DNA from: Conchocele bisecta
Lineage: Eukaryota; Mollusca; Bivalvia; Lucinida; Thyasiridae
Reading direction: 5' to 3'
Assembly: GCA_029237695.1 (NCBI GenBank)
Contig: CM055267.1
Span: 13,419,043-13,483,042, forward strand
Length of the DNA: 64,000 nucleotides
The position numbers were made by a program, and so were the translations under genes. Positions 22,757-34,009 of this stretch are shown here, piece by piece (within the stretch, counting starts at the first letter, position 1; every line of letters starts with the position of its first letter). Below the pieces are notes generated by a model. That model had not been told where the DNA came from. It made no database searches and saw nothing but the letters and a program-made list of their open reading frames with translations.

Positions 22757-25229
22757 GTAAGCATGTACATACACATGTGATAAGGCAAACATATCTGTTT
22801 GACTTCACATGCCTATTGTTTTCTGTGTCGCGACACACACATGTTGGAAGTTGTCTGGTCAGTCAGTGAATTGTATACCTTTAAGGCCCCTGTGTTGTGC
22901 ATAGAAAGCCTTGGGGGACGTGGGCCATTTTCCCAATTAAAAATTGCGATGTCTCTTAAAATTTAAGAATCTCACTACTACAGTGGAACCCCGCTAAACC
23001 GGACATCACAAAAACATATGTGATCTTACTTTTGATGCGTTCTTGGTCATATATCTCCGGTGATAATGCCTGTTCGTGATCACATAGCACACAACTATGG
23101 CTCAGAATGATCAAATGCCTAATTTTCAGTGAAAACTCTCTAAGCCGTACACCCTGTGAGGTCCCCAGGGTGTCCTGTTTAGAGAGGTTTCACTGTACAT
23201 GTATTTCTAAACAAAAATAGCCAAATGCGAGTGAAATTGTCCCCTTGGATATGAAACCAAGGCACAGCACTGAGGTACTGTGTCTCAAATATTCAATATG
23301 TGTTTTTCACTCTTTGGACTGCAAATGACATATGAGGGGTGAATATGTTCCGAGAATAGTGCCATATTTCTTCAGGTACACATATGAAACTATCTGTGAA
23401 TATAAGCTGTTTCTATATGGGCAATTTTCGTTGAAAAATTGCATTGGATTTCCCAACGTTGCAGTATGATAATTGCCATGGTACTGTCATGTGTACTACC
23501 TGGGGAATTACTGATGTCAGCAATGATGTCAGGAAGGGAAAACAAAAGTAAAAATAATTATTCTGCTGTTAAAATTGGTGACATTCATTCATTCCTAAAG
23601 ATTTAATTGGTAGTGCAACATCGTACATGTGCATCGTGAGGTAGTTAACATCACGTGATGCCATATGTTATTTTGGCATTGAGTATTAACCCTTAGACCG
23701 CTACATATAACAATTGTCGTCTGCTGTTGCTTTTATATCTTGCCTTATTTCTCAATAAAAACATGGTTTGACAGCACTTCAGAATCATTTCCAATAAAAT
23801 TGATTCTAAAGTGCTGTCAAAGCATGTTGTAAATTATTCTAAAGTGCTGTCAAAGCATGTTTTTGATGATAAAAATGGAAAATAGAAAATAAATAGCAGA
23901 CGACAAAAAATTTAAGATCGCGGTGTAAGGGACAGTATCCGTACAGATGTGTTCTGAACAAAGAAGTGCTATCGAATATTGATGTTTGGTCGGTAATCGC
24001 ATACAGAAACACAGAAGTTATTATTAGAAGCCTATGGTAATATGTGTATGTCATCCGTACGCATGTACATCAGCTATAAATGTTTCAAAGATGGCCGAAC
24101 TGAATTTACCGTTGATGAGAGAACCAGGGGGCCGTTTCGCTAAACTTTGTACGACTAATATGCAGCCTATGCTCAATAAATGTAAGTCCATTAAATCAAA
24201 TTTCCAGATGATCCTAAATTTGCACTTGCGAACATTTTAGTCATACAAAGTTTAGTGAAACTGGCCCCAGACGTCCAAGAGTTCCGCGAACATCGAGCAT
24301 GACACGCACCATGGAACTGCTGGTTCAGGAAGATTGACAACTGACAATGAGGAACATTGCTATTTAACTCTGTATAAGCTACGGAACAGCACGGATAATA
24401 ATCGTAAATTATTTGAGAATGTGGCATGTGTGTGTGTGTACTGCGGTTGTTGAGCAATTAACAAATGGTCACCAGAGTGAACATGTCAAACAACTTACTT
24501 CAACAAAACAAAACAAAAACATGCCCAGGGTAGTGTATACCTACGTTCCTATGGTAACGTTTGTCGCATGAGTTATGAATTTATATTTGTTACATAGTTT
24601 TAGTTCGATGTATTTGATTTCAAGGTATACTCGCACCTAACTTGGAGAATATATCTACAGAAATAATGAAAATACAACACTATTCTCGGAATTGATTAAT
24701 CATCCCTCGTATAATAACTAATTCACCACTTTATTTGATCAAATTATCTATTGATTTCCATTCCAAACAATATTGGAATTAATTTAAATAAAAATAATAT
24801 TAGAAACCATAAATTGCACAAAACCTAGAACAGTGTGGCTGACCCATTTGTATGCTACGTTAATGAATTTGAGGATTGGTGGCAATAGCTACGATTGAAT
24901 TTTACCAGTTAACAGTTCTTCATCATGATGATCCCATACCAGAACTCCAGTTAAGGTGCATAATTTGGAGGTAAATTTCTTATATCTTCATCAAAAATGG
25001 CAAGTTGGGAGTGCTATTGAATCGTCTCAATGAGATGATTCTAAAGCACTCCCAACTTGCCATTTTTATGAAAAAATAACAAAATTTGACCCAAAGTTGG
25101 TCAAATTACGCACCTTAACTGGAGCTCTGCCATACACACCTGCTCATGGTTAGCCGCCTATAACTGCATGGTTCTATACATCTCGGATCCATCCATTCTC
25201 AAGAGACTGCATACATACTCTTTCTTCAG
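22757..25229. other. RINT1 intron with foldback elements
   Basis: Contains an R3 foldback element at 23686-23934, a shortened R2 copy at 24128-24272, and a palindromic MITE at 24940-25128 with ends CTCCAGTTAAGGTGC and its complement and a central GGCAAGTTGGGAGTGCT palindrome. No exon recognised. Confidence 0.7.
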
Positions 25230-25433
25230 AGAATTTGAAGACGTTTTGAAGAACTTGAAATGGCCTTTGGTTGCCATGACAACTAAAGGACCACCTGTCC
25301 AGAATATCGGCGAAGTTCGGGCACGGATGGAGGAGTTGTTTAAATATCTGCTGAAGTTACAGTTGCCGTATCCTTCACCTACATCCAGAGCCCCAGATAA
25401 GGCGCGTATTTTACACAATTTTCAAATTGAGAA
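25230..25433 (+). CDS. RINT1: RINT1 exon 4 of window
   Basis: Acceptor CTTTCTTCAG; the phase matches exon 3. It encodes EFEDVLKNLKWPLVAM and MEELFKYLLKLQLP, the start of the RINT1/Tip20 domain. The donor GAGAA/GTAAAA keeps phase with one choice for exon 5. The last ten or so residues do not look like RINT1, so an earlier GC-type donor near 25410 is possible. Confidence 0.78.
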
Positions 25434-26518
25434 GTAAAATGCTCAAATGATGCAACCTCATTGAATTGAAACTATTTGATGGTTTGATCCTCAGCTGTAC
25501 TCTGGCTAGGCCAATCAAACTTATATTTCCGCTTGGTACTTTATTACGTATTCATGGCTTTCATGTCACATCTGTGTAGTATAATAGGGGGTTAAATGAA
25601 CCGTTCTTTTATCTGAACTAACCTAACATTAATCAAATAAACCAACAGTGTCATTTTTAGCGCGCCTTCCGAAGGAAGAAGTGCTTATGGCATACCCTCG
25701 GCGTCGTAGGCGTCCGTCCGTCCGTCCGTCCGTCCGGGCACACATTAGGGTACTTATGTGGCTAGCCCCACAGGGTTATGGACTTAGTAAAGGATAGGGT
25801 TGGTTACAATTAGCCACCTAAAAAATCCTTTTATGTGGCTAAAAATCGTTTTATGTGGCTAATATTTAACATGTGATAAGCCACATAAGTATCCATTTGT
25901 AAGAACGTCCGTCCGTCCGTCCGTCCGGCCGGGCACACATTAGGGTACTTATGTGGCTAGCCCCACAGGGTTATGGACTTAGTAAAGGATAGGGTTGGTT
26001 ACAATTAGCCACTTAAAAAATCCTTTTATGTGGCTAAAAATCGTTTTATGTGGCTAATATTTAACATGTGATAAGCCACATAAGTATCCATTTGTAAGAA
26101 CGTCCTCCCGCCCTCCGCCGATCCGTCTATCTAGACGTGGTTAGTCCGGAGGGTTTGTCCGTTGCCACATCGTAGCGCTAAAAAAATCGTTTTAAGTGGC
26201 AAATATTTCTGTATAAGCTAAGTCCAGTCCAATTGAACTTTCGCCTAATCCTGATCGACCAGCTCCGTCCGCTCCGTCGGTCCGTCCGTCCGTCGGTCCG
26301 TCCGGGCCAACACCGGGGTTTAGGAGCTTAGGGTAAGGGTTAGTAACAAAGGATTCCTTTGTTATAGTCGGTAAGCTCCTAATTCCATTGATCTTTAGGA
26401 GCTAATCCTTTGATCTTTTAAAGAACAAATAGCTCATAACTCTCAAATGTTTGAACGTCCGTCCGTCCTCCGTCCGTCCGTCCGTGCTGACAATATGGAG
26501 GAAGGGGCCATTTCCATT
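25434..26518. other. RINT1 intron left of element B, CCGT-rich satellite
   Basis: From 25710 the sequence is a chain of (CCGT)n tracts joined by two nearly identical units of about 190 bp (25737-26103) containing GGGTACTTATGTGGCTAGCC. Two further diverged units run to 26480. Related sequence continues right of element B at 34130-34380, so B inserted into this satellite. Confidence 0.8.
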
Positions 26519-26766
26519 AGTAGTATATAGGGAGTCAAAATGATACCACCTACGGTGGCATCATTTCCACTCCCATATACTACTCCCACCACCCCCTAAA
26601 AATCAAAAATTGGTTAACGAGGAAATTGTCTCCCACCACCCCGAAAAATCCAAAATTGGTGTCATAAATACATCATGTTGTTTTCACGTCCAATTGAACA
26701 GATAAAACGATAGTCTTAAAAAGGATTTATTTTTGTATCGTTGTCATAAATACATCATGTTTTTTC
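26519..26766 (+). repeat. Left terminal inverted repeat of element B
   Basis: Its reverse complement is at 33757-34004. The outermost 66 bp (26519-26584) is itself a palindrome, ending CATATACTACT on the inside. Confidence 0.9.
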
Positions 26767-27101
26767 GACAGTAAATTTATGAATTTCTTCTCATAAGTTT
26801 CCGATTTAAATGCGTCACGCAATAGTCTATATTCCAACTCCATATTTTCCTCCTCCGATATAGCTAATTTATTCTGTAGATCAGCAACTAATTCTACTAG
26901 CTCTAGTCTACCACGTTCACCTGTAGCCACCTGACAGCGTAGTTGCTTATGTCTACAAAGAGTTTGGGCACTAACGAATTTACAAGGGCATCTGGGGCAT
27001 TGAAATTGCGGGGGGACACAAGGAATTTTTCTACGTCTCGCTAGATGCCTTCGTAGATAGTCTTTACGCGTAAACGTCTTACAACAAGTCTCACACTCCA
27101 T
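26727..27101 (-). CDS. C2H2 zinc-finger and coiled-coil protein, element B
   Basis: An intact 124-codon frame, transcribed outward, whose last codons lie inside the terminal repeat. Two C2H2-type fingers are visible: CETCCKTFTRKDYLRRH near residues 3-19 and CPRCPCKFVSAQTLCRH near 35-51. A Leu/Glu heptad segment (LVELVADLQNKLAISEEE) follows, which should form a coiled coil. DNA binding with dimerisation is inferred. Its gene is divergent from PolB with about 100 bp between them. It may regulate the element or bind its ends; no counterpart was found in A or C. Confidence 0.75.
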   Translation of the reverse strand: MECETCCKTFTRKDYLRRHLARRRKIPCVPPQFQCPRCPCKFVSAQTLCRHKQLRCQVATGERGRLELVELVADLQNKLAISEEENMELEYRLLRDAFKSETYEKKFINLLSKKHDVFMTTIQK

Positions 27102-27205
27102 TATATATGTATATGTATATGTTTATATTCAATTGGTCGTGAAAAAACATAATGTTTTCAAGACTAATTGAATAGATAAATTTCATAGGTTATATTACAG
27201 AAAAT

Positions 27206-30200
27206 ATGATAACGCCAGAAATAGAAAGTTTGAGAAGAGAAGCCGAATCGCTAGGGATTACTTATAGTACACGGTTGAGAGTTAGGGGGTTGACAAAGCT
27301 GATAAATGCCACAAAGAATGAGGCGTTTATGAAGCGGTTTACCCGCGCCTATAAAAGAGGGGCATTTAAAGACCTCTCACTAGCGGAGGAAGTTGGTAAC
27401 AGAATTCAAAAAGAAAGTATTGCGGAGCTAAGGGCTAGTGTAATTAATTCTAAAGAATTACCTTCAAGCACGTCTCAAATTAGACACACAGGTGACCAAA
27501 TACCAAATAAAAGATCTATAGTTCGCGCGATAGTGGAAAAAGGTGAAGAAATATTGGGGGCTCACGATGAAACATTGGAAAAGGTAGAAAATGGAAGACG
27601 GGTAGTTACATTATCCTTTCGTAAAAACATTAACATTAACGAGTCTGAACGCATGTCCGATAAACTGGCTCCGTATCTAACAACCAATTTTTATTTGAGA
27701 TATTCATATTCTTACAAGCTAGAACATATGGAGGAAACTAAAAATGGAAAACCTAAAACTATAATATTTCACAAAAATCTCGGTGGTAGCGAACCACTAT
27801 CATCAATGAAAACCGTTAAAAAATGGCTGTCAGATAAGGAGCAAACACGAATAATGTCCGATAAAATAGACAGACCAAATACAAAGTGGAAGTTTGTAAG
27901 ATGGGTAGAGGTTTTTGTAAAGCTAATACAGGGTAGTAGAGATTTGGGACTACAATCCAAAGAAGCAGCAGGAGGAGAACTTCCAGAATGGTTGAGGAAT
28001 AGAAAAGGTATGTATTCTTTAGTAAAGTATAATGACGATCTTTGTCTGTTCAGGTGTCTAGCTATGCACCTTGATAAAAAGATCAGACCTGACAGATGTA
28101 CAGAAAAAGCGGAAGAACTTAGTAAGCAATATTTCGGTAGTAATGTGGTTTCACCAATTCCTTTTTCAGATCTGAAAAAGGTTGAAGAGTTTTTAAAATC
28201 GGTATAGAAGTATATCAACCCACAGAATGTAATGTATGGTGGTTGAAAAAGGTACCAGCACACTATAATGAAATAGGTAATAAACCAATGACAATAGGAC
28301 TGTTTAATAATCACGCATTTCTGATAAAAACCTTAAAAACCTATCTAAAATTTACGCCTGCAATAATTGCAAACAGAAATTCACGAAAGCGAGTAATATG
28401 AAGAGACACGGACCAACATGTATGAGAGGTGAGACAAAAGTAATATGCGATGGTAATTATTTAGACGCCCGCGTTCGTCGTTCGAGAAAGCGTTCTACCC
28501 AAAAGGTTCTAACAGTTTATGGCGCGATCGATTGGATGTACTCTGTGGAAAAAAAAGCGGGAGGAATTCACATTCACCACGAACAGTGTGGACACGGAGG
28601 TGAAGATGGATTTTAGGAGCTCCGGTAGATGGATACTGTCCAGAAACCAATACCGTATATCAATATCATGGCTGTTACTGGCACGGGTGTGAGATTCATG
28701 CAAAGCATAAAAAAGAAGAACGCGCATCCACAATGAGAAGAGATAAAGTTATTAGAAAAAGCAAAGAATTCAACCTAGTAGTTATGTGGGAATGCGAATT
28801 TCAAAGAACGGGTAAAGACATAAAGATCGGTTGCGACACTACTCTTTATCCATATCAGATAGTATAACGATTTTGAGGCGTATCTCCAGTCAGAAGTTGA
28901 AACTACCGGTAATAGTTTAGAGTACGAAGCTGAGCACGTTCCGGTAAGCGTTAGTATAGGAGATAATTGATCAGGAACAGTAACTCATATTTGTGATAAA
29001 GATCCCGCAAAACTTATAGAAAAATTCGTAGAAGATTTGAAAGTCAGGGGAAAAGCTATAAGAGAAGAAGTGTGGTCAAGATATAGGTTTAATACAGAAC
29101 ATTTACGTAAAAACCAAATCGCCAAGATCGAACAGTGGATAGAGCAAGTACCGGTTATAGGTTTTAACAGCAGTAAGCACGATATAAACTTAATAAAGAA
29201 ATACCTAGTAGGCGAACTGGCATCAACAACAAAGAAAGTAATGGTCGGAGGAAAACGTGCAAACACAACAATATTTCTATTTACTCCAGAATTTAGATTT
29301 CTTGATGTAATACTTTATCTAGGACCTGGTGTAAGTTATGATAGTTGGATAAAAGCCTACGAATGCAAAGGACAGAAATCTTTCTTTCCTTATGAGTGGT
29401 TCGATTCTCCAGACAAACTGGATTACCCAGGACTACCGGATATAGAGAATTGGTATTCCAAACTATCTGGGAAAATGTTAATAGATGAAAACAGAATTAA
29501 GTAAATGTCGTAGAATTTTCGAAGAAAATAATATGAAAACTTTCAGAGATTGGTTGAAATATTATAACGATTTAGATGTAGCACCGTTCCTAGAAGCGGT
29601 GGAAAAAATGTGTGAATTTTATAAACACAGAGGTGTGGATATTTTCAAAGATGCGGTAACACTACCGGGTGTGGCTATACAATATTTATTGAGAGGAACC
29701 ATTAAAGAACAAAAATCTATAAAGGTGGTTATACCGGAGGATGCTCTATATGCACCAACAGAAGAAACATACGAAATGATGAAGGACGCTCTAGTTGGCG
29801 GTCCATCAATAGTATTTACACGATATGCAGAAGCTGGTGTTTCAAATATTAGATCTAATTCCTCATTTGGATCAAATGAAATTAACAAACCTTGCAAGGC
29901 TGTTTTGGGGTACGATGCAAACGCGTTATATTTATCTACGTTAAATAAAGAGATGCCGTGTGGGAGAGAAACTATACACCATATAGATACCCCACATAAC
30001 CCTAATTTATTAAAAAGTTTTGTAAAAGAGTTTTATCTGGAGACTGGTTTGGGTTTGCGGAGGTGGATATAGAAGTCCACACAACTTAAAACATAAGTTT
30101 TCTGAAATGTCCCCAATATTTATAAACAGAGAAGTAGAGGTTGATGAAGTTCCCACACACATGTTAAAATATTTAAACGATACTGGCCGAACAAGAGGAG

Positions 30201-31171
30201 ATGGAAAAAAATTGGTGGGATCTATGACCGCCACTAAAGTATTGCTGTACGCGCCACTGTTGAAATGGTATTTAAAACACGGCCTAGAAATAACTGGAGT
30301 TCATCGTGTTATAGATTATATTAGTGGAAAACCATTCGAATGTTCGCAAAAGAAGTTACAGCCGCAAGACGAACAGGTGATGTAGAACCAAATAAGAAAC
30401 CAGTAGCCGACATAATGAAATTATTAGGAAACTCGTGTTGTGGAAAAATGATAGAGGCAACGGAGAGCATTTAAATACGACATATACACAAAACGAAACC
30501 TGTGTTGACAAAGCATTAAGATCTGCATTCTTTGACGATTTGGAAGAGATAGGAGATGCGTACGAAATATCTTCAAGAAAACCCAGGTGTGCGGTAAAGA
30601 GACCATTCCATTGTGGAATAGCGGTTTATCAACTAGCTAAATTGAGAATGTTGGAATTTTACTACGAATTTCTAGATAAATACGTAAAAAGAGAAGACTT
30701 TGAATTAATACAGATGGATACAGATAGTATGTATATAGGAGTTAGTGGAAAAACGATAGAGGAATTGATTAGACCTAACTTACTAGACGAGTTTGAAAAA
30801 GAAAAAATAAATCGTTGGCTTGGGATAAATGGAGCGAAAGAGAGCCCGGACTTTTCAAAATGGAATTTAGCGGGGATAGGGCGATAGCGTTATCTAGTAA
30901 GTGTTATTTCGTAGAAAAAATTAATTCTATTAATAAAAACTCTGCGAAAGGAATGTCCAAGAGAACTAACAATTTAAATTGGGATAGATATAAACGAGTA
31001 CTAAGTGAAACTACAGAAGATGGAAAACACATTATAGATGTAGCACAAAATAGAGGATTTAAAATGAAAGACGGTGTTATGAAAACGTACTGTCAACAAA
31101 AATTAGGACTCTCGGCATACTACGATAAAAGACGCGTGTTACCAGACGGAATACATACCGAACATCTCTAA
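27206..31171 (+). pseudogene. Protein-primed DNA polymerase B, element B (full length, frameshifted)
   Basis: A complete but interrupted PolB. The N-terminal region has SLGITYSTRLRVRGL and a block FYLRYSYSYKLEH, then NDDLCLFRCLAMH (near 28030), which resembles an OTU-like protease start. A C2H2-like finger follows (near 28355-28430). Exonuclease motifs are DFEAYL near 28870, GFNSSKHDINL near 29160 and YNDLDV near 29563. Polymerase motifs are YDANALYLS near 29912, GNSCCGK near 30427 and MDTDSMYIG near 30715. Frame changes occur near 28205, 28615, 28865, 28970, 29490, 30060, 30365, 30460 and 30830. Codon use is AT-rich, unlike element A's PolB. From about 31083 the DNA becomes nearly identical to A, suggesting a recombination junction. 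Confidence 0.92.
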
Positions 31172-31522
31172 AGAATCTGACGATCCGGGGGTAGCTGGGT
31201 GTCAGAAGGCACCATAAGAAATTCTTCGCGAACAAACCCTCGAGATGGCCCATCATCCAAATAGTAGAGCACGGGCTCATCGGGTTTGGTAATAGATCGA
31301 TCTAGATGATATACATTCATTGACCACACGGGATCAGTCGCGCGGCGGCTGCCACCTTCGAGCTCTCCCGGTTGATAGAGGTACCGGACGTCAATATCTG
31401 ATGGAAGCCGCTGCTCCTCTAAACCAACGGGTCGCCCGCGCGAGATCGGCAGAGGGCTTGCTCGTCACCCTTTTAAACTTGATAGCATCTACAGGCTTCT
31501 TACCTATCATCTGGTTACCTCT
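31168..31522 (-). pseudogene. Integrase C-terminal fragment, element B (cut by gap)
   Basis: The DNA is almost identical to 2387-2720 in element A, so it encodes the integrase tail (for example DVRYLYQPGELEGGSRRAT). The core is lost in the N gap. A small indel near 31450 shifts the frame relative to A. The gene is convergent with PolB. Confidence 0.75.
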
Positions 31523-32022
31523 NNNNNNNNNNNNNNNNNNNNNNNNNNNNNNNNNNNNNNNNNNNNNNNNNNNNNNNNNNNNNNNNNNNNNNNNNNNNNN
31601 NNNNNNNNNNNNNNNNNNNNNNNNNNNNNNNNNNNNNNNNNNNNNNNNNNNNNNNNNNNNNNNNNNNNNNNNNNNNNNNNNNNNNNNNNNNNNNNNNNNN
31701 NNNNNNNNNNNNNNNNNNNNNNNNNNNNNNNNNNNNNNNNNNNNNNNNNNNNNNNNNNNNNNNNNNNNNNNNNNNNNNNNNNNNNNNNNNNNNNNNNNNN
31801 NNNNNNNNNNNNNNNNNNNNNNNNNNNNNNNNNNNNNNNNNNNNNNNNNNNNNNNNNNNNNNNNNNNNNNNNNNNNNNNNNNNNNNNNNNNNNNNNNNNN
31901 NNNNNNNNNNNNNNNNNNNNNNNNNNNNNNNNNNNNNNNNNNNNNNNNNNNNNNNNNNNNNNNNNNNNNNNNNNNNNNNNNNNNNNNNNNNNNNNNNNNN
32001 NNNNNNNNNNNNNNNNNNNNNN
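31523..32022. other. Assembly gap of exactly 500 N
   Basis: The round length shows a scaffold placeholder rather than a measured distance. By comparison with element A about 10 kb could be missing. Open frames drawn across it are meaningless. Confidence 0.97.
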
Positions 32023-32430
32023 CGCTTGCCGGAATAGTGAAAACAATGAAAACACCAAAACGTGTCATAACAGTTTGGGCTGAGAAGCGGGGCCCATTGG
32101 TTGAGGGCACTAATGAATATTCGTTCGGTGCCAAAGCGAGTAATAAATATGGTGGATACACTATGACAGCTGCAGGTGAAGTTATCCAAATGGCGGTCTG
32201 CTCGGTTAATGCTAATGGTAAACCTGTGGGCGCGGTCGCGATAAATATTGTAGTAGATGGGGTGGGGAAGAACGGGGGTTGGAGTCACTAAAATCTCTGG
32301 AGATAGTTCGACGATTGTTTCGTTCGCCGTAATGATCGAATTAGACTTTCCCAAGGTAGTGTTATTAACTTTGTTACGAAAATCGGTGACTCAGAGAGTT
32401 CTTCCACTATTGTCTCATTGTTAATTGAAC
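32023..32430 (+). pseudogene. Fibre head domain fragment, element B
   Basis: The C-terminal head of a fibre-like protein, nearly identical in DNA to 12775-13180 of element A (RVITVWAEKRGPLV, SNKYGGYTMTAAGEV). The stalk and start lie in the gap. Small indels near 32265, 32330 and 32383 shift the frame. Confidence 0.65.
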
Positions 32431-32469
32431 TTATTGTGTAAATACTAATATATTGAAATAAATTTAACT

Positions 32470-33122
32470 ATGAACGAATCACCATATCCAACTCTCAATA
32501 CCACTCCACCAACACTGTATCCAACTCTCAATACCACTCCCCCAACACTATATCCAATTAACGAAAGAAGTTCAGATTTTAGGTTGAATAATATCGTCGC
32601 TATGCAGGATATTTTAGTTAGAGAATGTGCAAATAGAAAAAGACACGCTAACAAATATAAGCGCGCGTCGAACATAGCTGAAGCATCTAGTACGGTTCTG
32701 GCAAGTGTTTCTGTGTTGTGTGGTGCGGGGACTGCTGCAACGCTATCTACAATTGTAACGGTTGCACTTGCAGGTTTGAGTGGAATTACCGTTTTATCTG
32801 GAATACTTTGTATGGTAATTAGGGGGGCGGCGGTGGAAAAACTCGAGAAAAAAAGTAGAAAACATGATAGAAAATATCCGTTCTCGCTAGTCTAAGAAAA
32901 AATAGCATCGACTTTCATGTGTCCAAAGCGTTGGCCGATAAGAAAATATCAAATTTAGAGTTTGAATCCGTGGTGGAAGAAATGGGGAGATATGAAGAAT
33001 TAAAAAATGATATAAGAATCAAGGCGCGCGCCACCATGCCCAAAATTGAGTGTACTGATTGGGATAAATTTAGGGTAAAACTTGGAAATAAAGTCGGAGG
33101 AAATGTTACAGCACCATTGTGA
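32470..33122 (+). pseudogene. Two-helix membrane protein with Pro/Thr repeats, element B
   Basis: A copy of the element A gene at 13227-13921 with very high DNA identity. It has YPTLNTTPPTL repeats, the VAMQDILVRECANRK block and two hydrophobic helices (VSVLCGAGTAATL, LSGITVLSGILCMVI). One frame change lies near 32890, after which EMGRYEELKNDIRIK continues to the stop at 33120-33122. Identity to A ends at the last codons. The function is unknown. Confidence 0.7.
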
Positions 33123-33215
33123 TATTTTATAAAATAATTTTTTAAAAAATAATAATTTTCCTATTTTTTTGAAATTATTAATTATATTGGTGCAGTAAAC
33201 AATTTATTAATTAAT

Positions 33216-33236
33216 TTTAGGAAAATTATTAACAAT
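33216..33236. promoter_or_regulatory. AT-rich TTAATTTTAGGAAAATT block
   Basis: A recurrent block also found next to gene starts or ends in A and C (near 5605, 41444 and 48431). It may be a promoter or terminator element; position alone does not decide. Confidence 0.35.
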
Positions 33237-33249
33237 TAAAAAAAAATAA

Positions 33250-33361
33250 TTTAGGTCTCACCGAGGCTCGAACCCGCGCCAGCAAAACCCTTCTGGGCCC
33301 ATCCCACTAAGCCTTCGCTTTAAATCTCTTCTCTTCTCGTTTTTTTTTGGCTTAGTGGGAT
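33250..33361 (-). ncRNA. tRNA-like segment with adjacent inverted repeat
   Basis: On the minus strand GGCTTAGTGGG resembles a tRNA box A and GGTTCGAGCC a box B about 40 bases later, followed by CGGTGAGACC. The expected 5' acceptor strand is missing, so this is not a functional tRNA. CATCCCACTAAGCC (about 33300) and GGCTTAGTGGGATG (33348) form a 14-bp stem. It could be a tRNA-derived SINE piece or a captured pseudo-tRNA. Confidence 0.35.
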
Positions 33362-33599
33362 GTGTCACGCTCACATCTCCTCCACCCCATCATTGGACCG
33401 ATACCGCGGACCCCTCCTCTTCATTACCTCCATCCGCTATAATGTGTAGAGCGGCCAGAGTGAAGTACATGTGGCGAAACCTATCTAACTGTTGAGATAT
33501 TAGTGCCGGCGTCCCGACAATGAACTGTGTTTAGTTCTCGTATATAAACCTAACTTTGTTGGTGAAAATATTATAAATAATTTTATTAAAATTAATTAA
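33362..33599. other. Non-coding segment, element B right part
   Basis: No supported gene between the tRNA-like segment and the small minus-strand frame. Confidence 0.5.
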
Positions 33600-33701
33600 T
33601 TAGTTCTGTTCAATAATAATTTTTTCAATATCTTTATAAGCGATATCGTAGAAATGTATATTCGTACAAAATTCCAATTCGTTGTGTATTTTATTATCCA
33701 T
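33600..33701 (-). CDS. Small protein related to the 14283 gene of element A
   Basis: A 33-codon frame starting MDNKIHNELEF, matching the start of the element A frame at 14283. It stops early (TAA at 33600-33602) and lacks the basic tail. Too short to assign a function. Confidence 0.35.
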   Translation of the reverse strand: MDNKIHNELEFCTNIHFYDIAYKDIEKIIIEQN

Positions 33702-33756
33702 TTTGTTATAATATTTTATTATAACCTATGGGATTTATATGTTCAATTGGACGTGA

Positions 33757-34004
33757 AAAATACGTGATGTATTTATGACAACGAGACAAAAATAAATCCT
33801 TTTTAAGACTATCGTTTTATCTGTTCAATTGGACGTGAAAACAACATGATGTATTTATGACACCAATTTTGGATTTTTCGGGGTGGTGGGAGACAATTTC
33901 CTCGTTAACCAATTTTTGATTTTTATGGGGTTGTTGGGAGTAGTATATGGGAGTGGAAATGATGCCACCGTAGGTGGTATCATTTTGACTCCCTATATAC
34001 TACT
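33757..34004 (-). repeat. Right terminal inverted repeat of element B
   Basis: Reverse complement of 26519-26766. The outermost 66 bp (33939-34004) forms the terminal palindrome. Confidence 0.9.
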
Positions 34005-34009
34005 CCATT

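Larger units (their letters stand above)
26519..34004. mobile_element. Polinton/Maverick element B (internal assembly gap)
   Basis: Bounded by inverted repeats of about 248 bp (26519-26766 and 33757-34004) starting AGTAGTATATAGGGAGTC. Gene order is zinc-finger protein, PolB, integrase end, 500-N gap, fibre head, two-helix membrane protein, small protein. The flanks of the gap match element A at 2387-2720 and 12770-13920, so about 10 kb of capsid and packaging genes probably lies in the gap. Confidence 0.9.
26514..34009. repeat. 5-bp direct repeat CCATT flanking element B
   Basis: CCATT at 26514-26518 directly precedes AGTAGTATA, and CCATT at 34005-34009 directly follows TATACTACT. This is a probable target-site duplication. 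Polintons usually give 6 bp; a sixth base is not supported here. Confidence 0.65.

Noticed and set aside
31320..32354. Open frames of 180-320 codons spanning the N gap
   Set aside because: The middle is 500 N, so the frames are artefacts.
33250..33314. Functional tRNA gene
   Set aside because: No 5' acceptor strand and box spacing shorter than normal.
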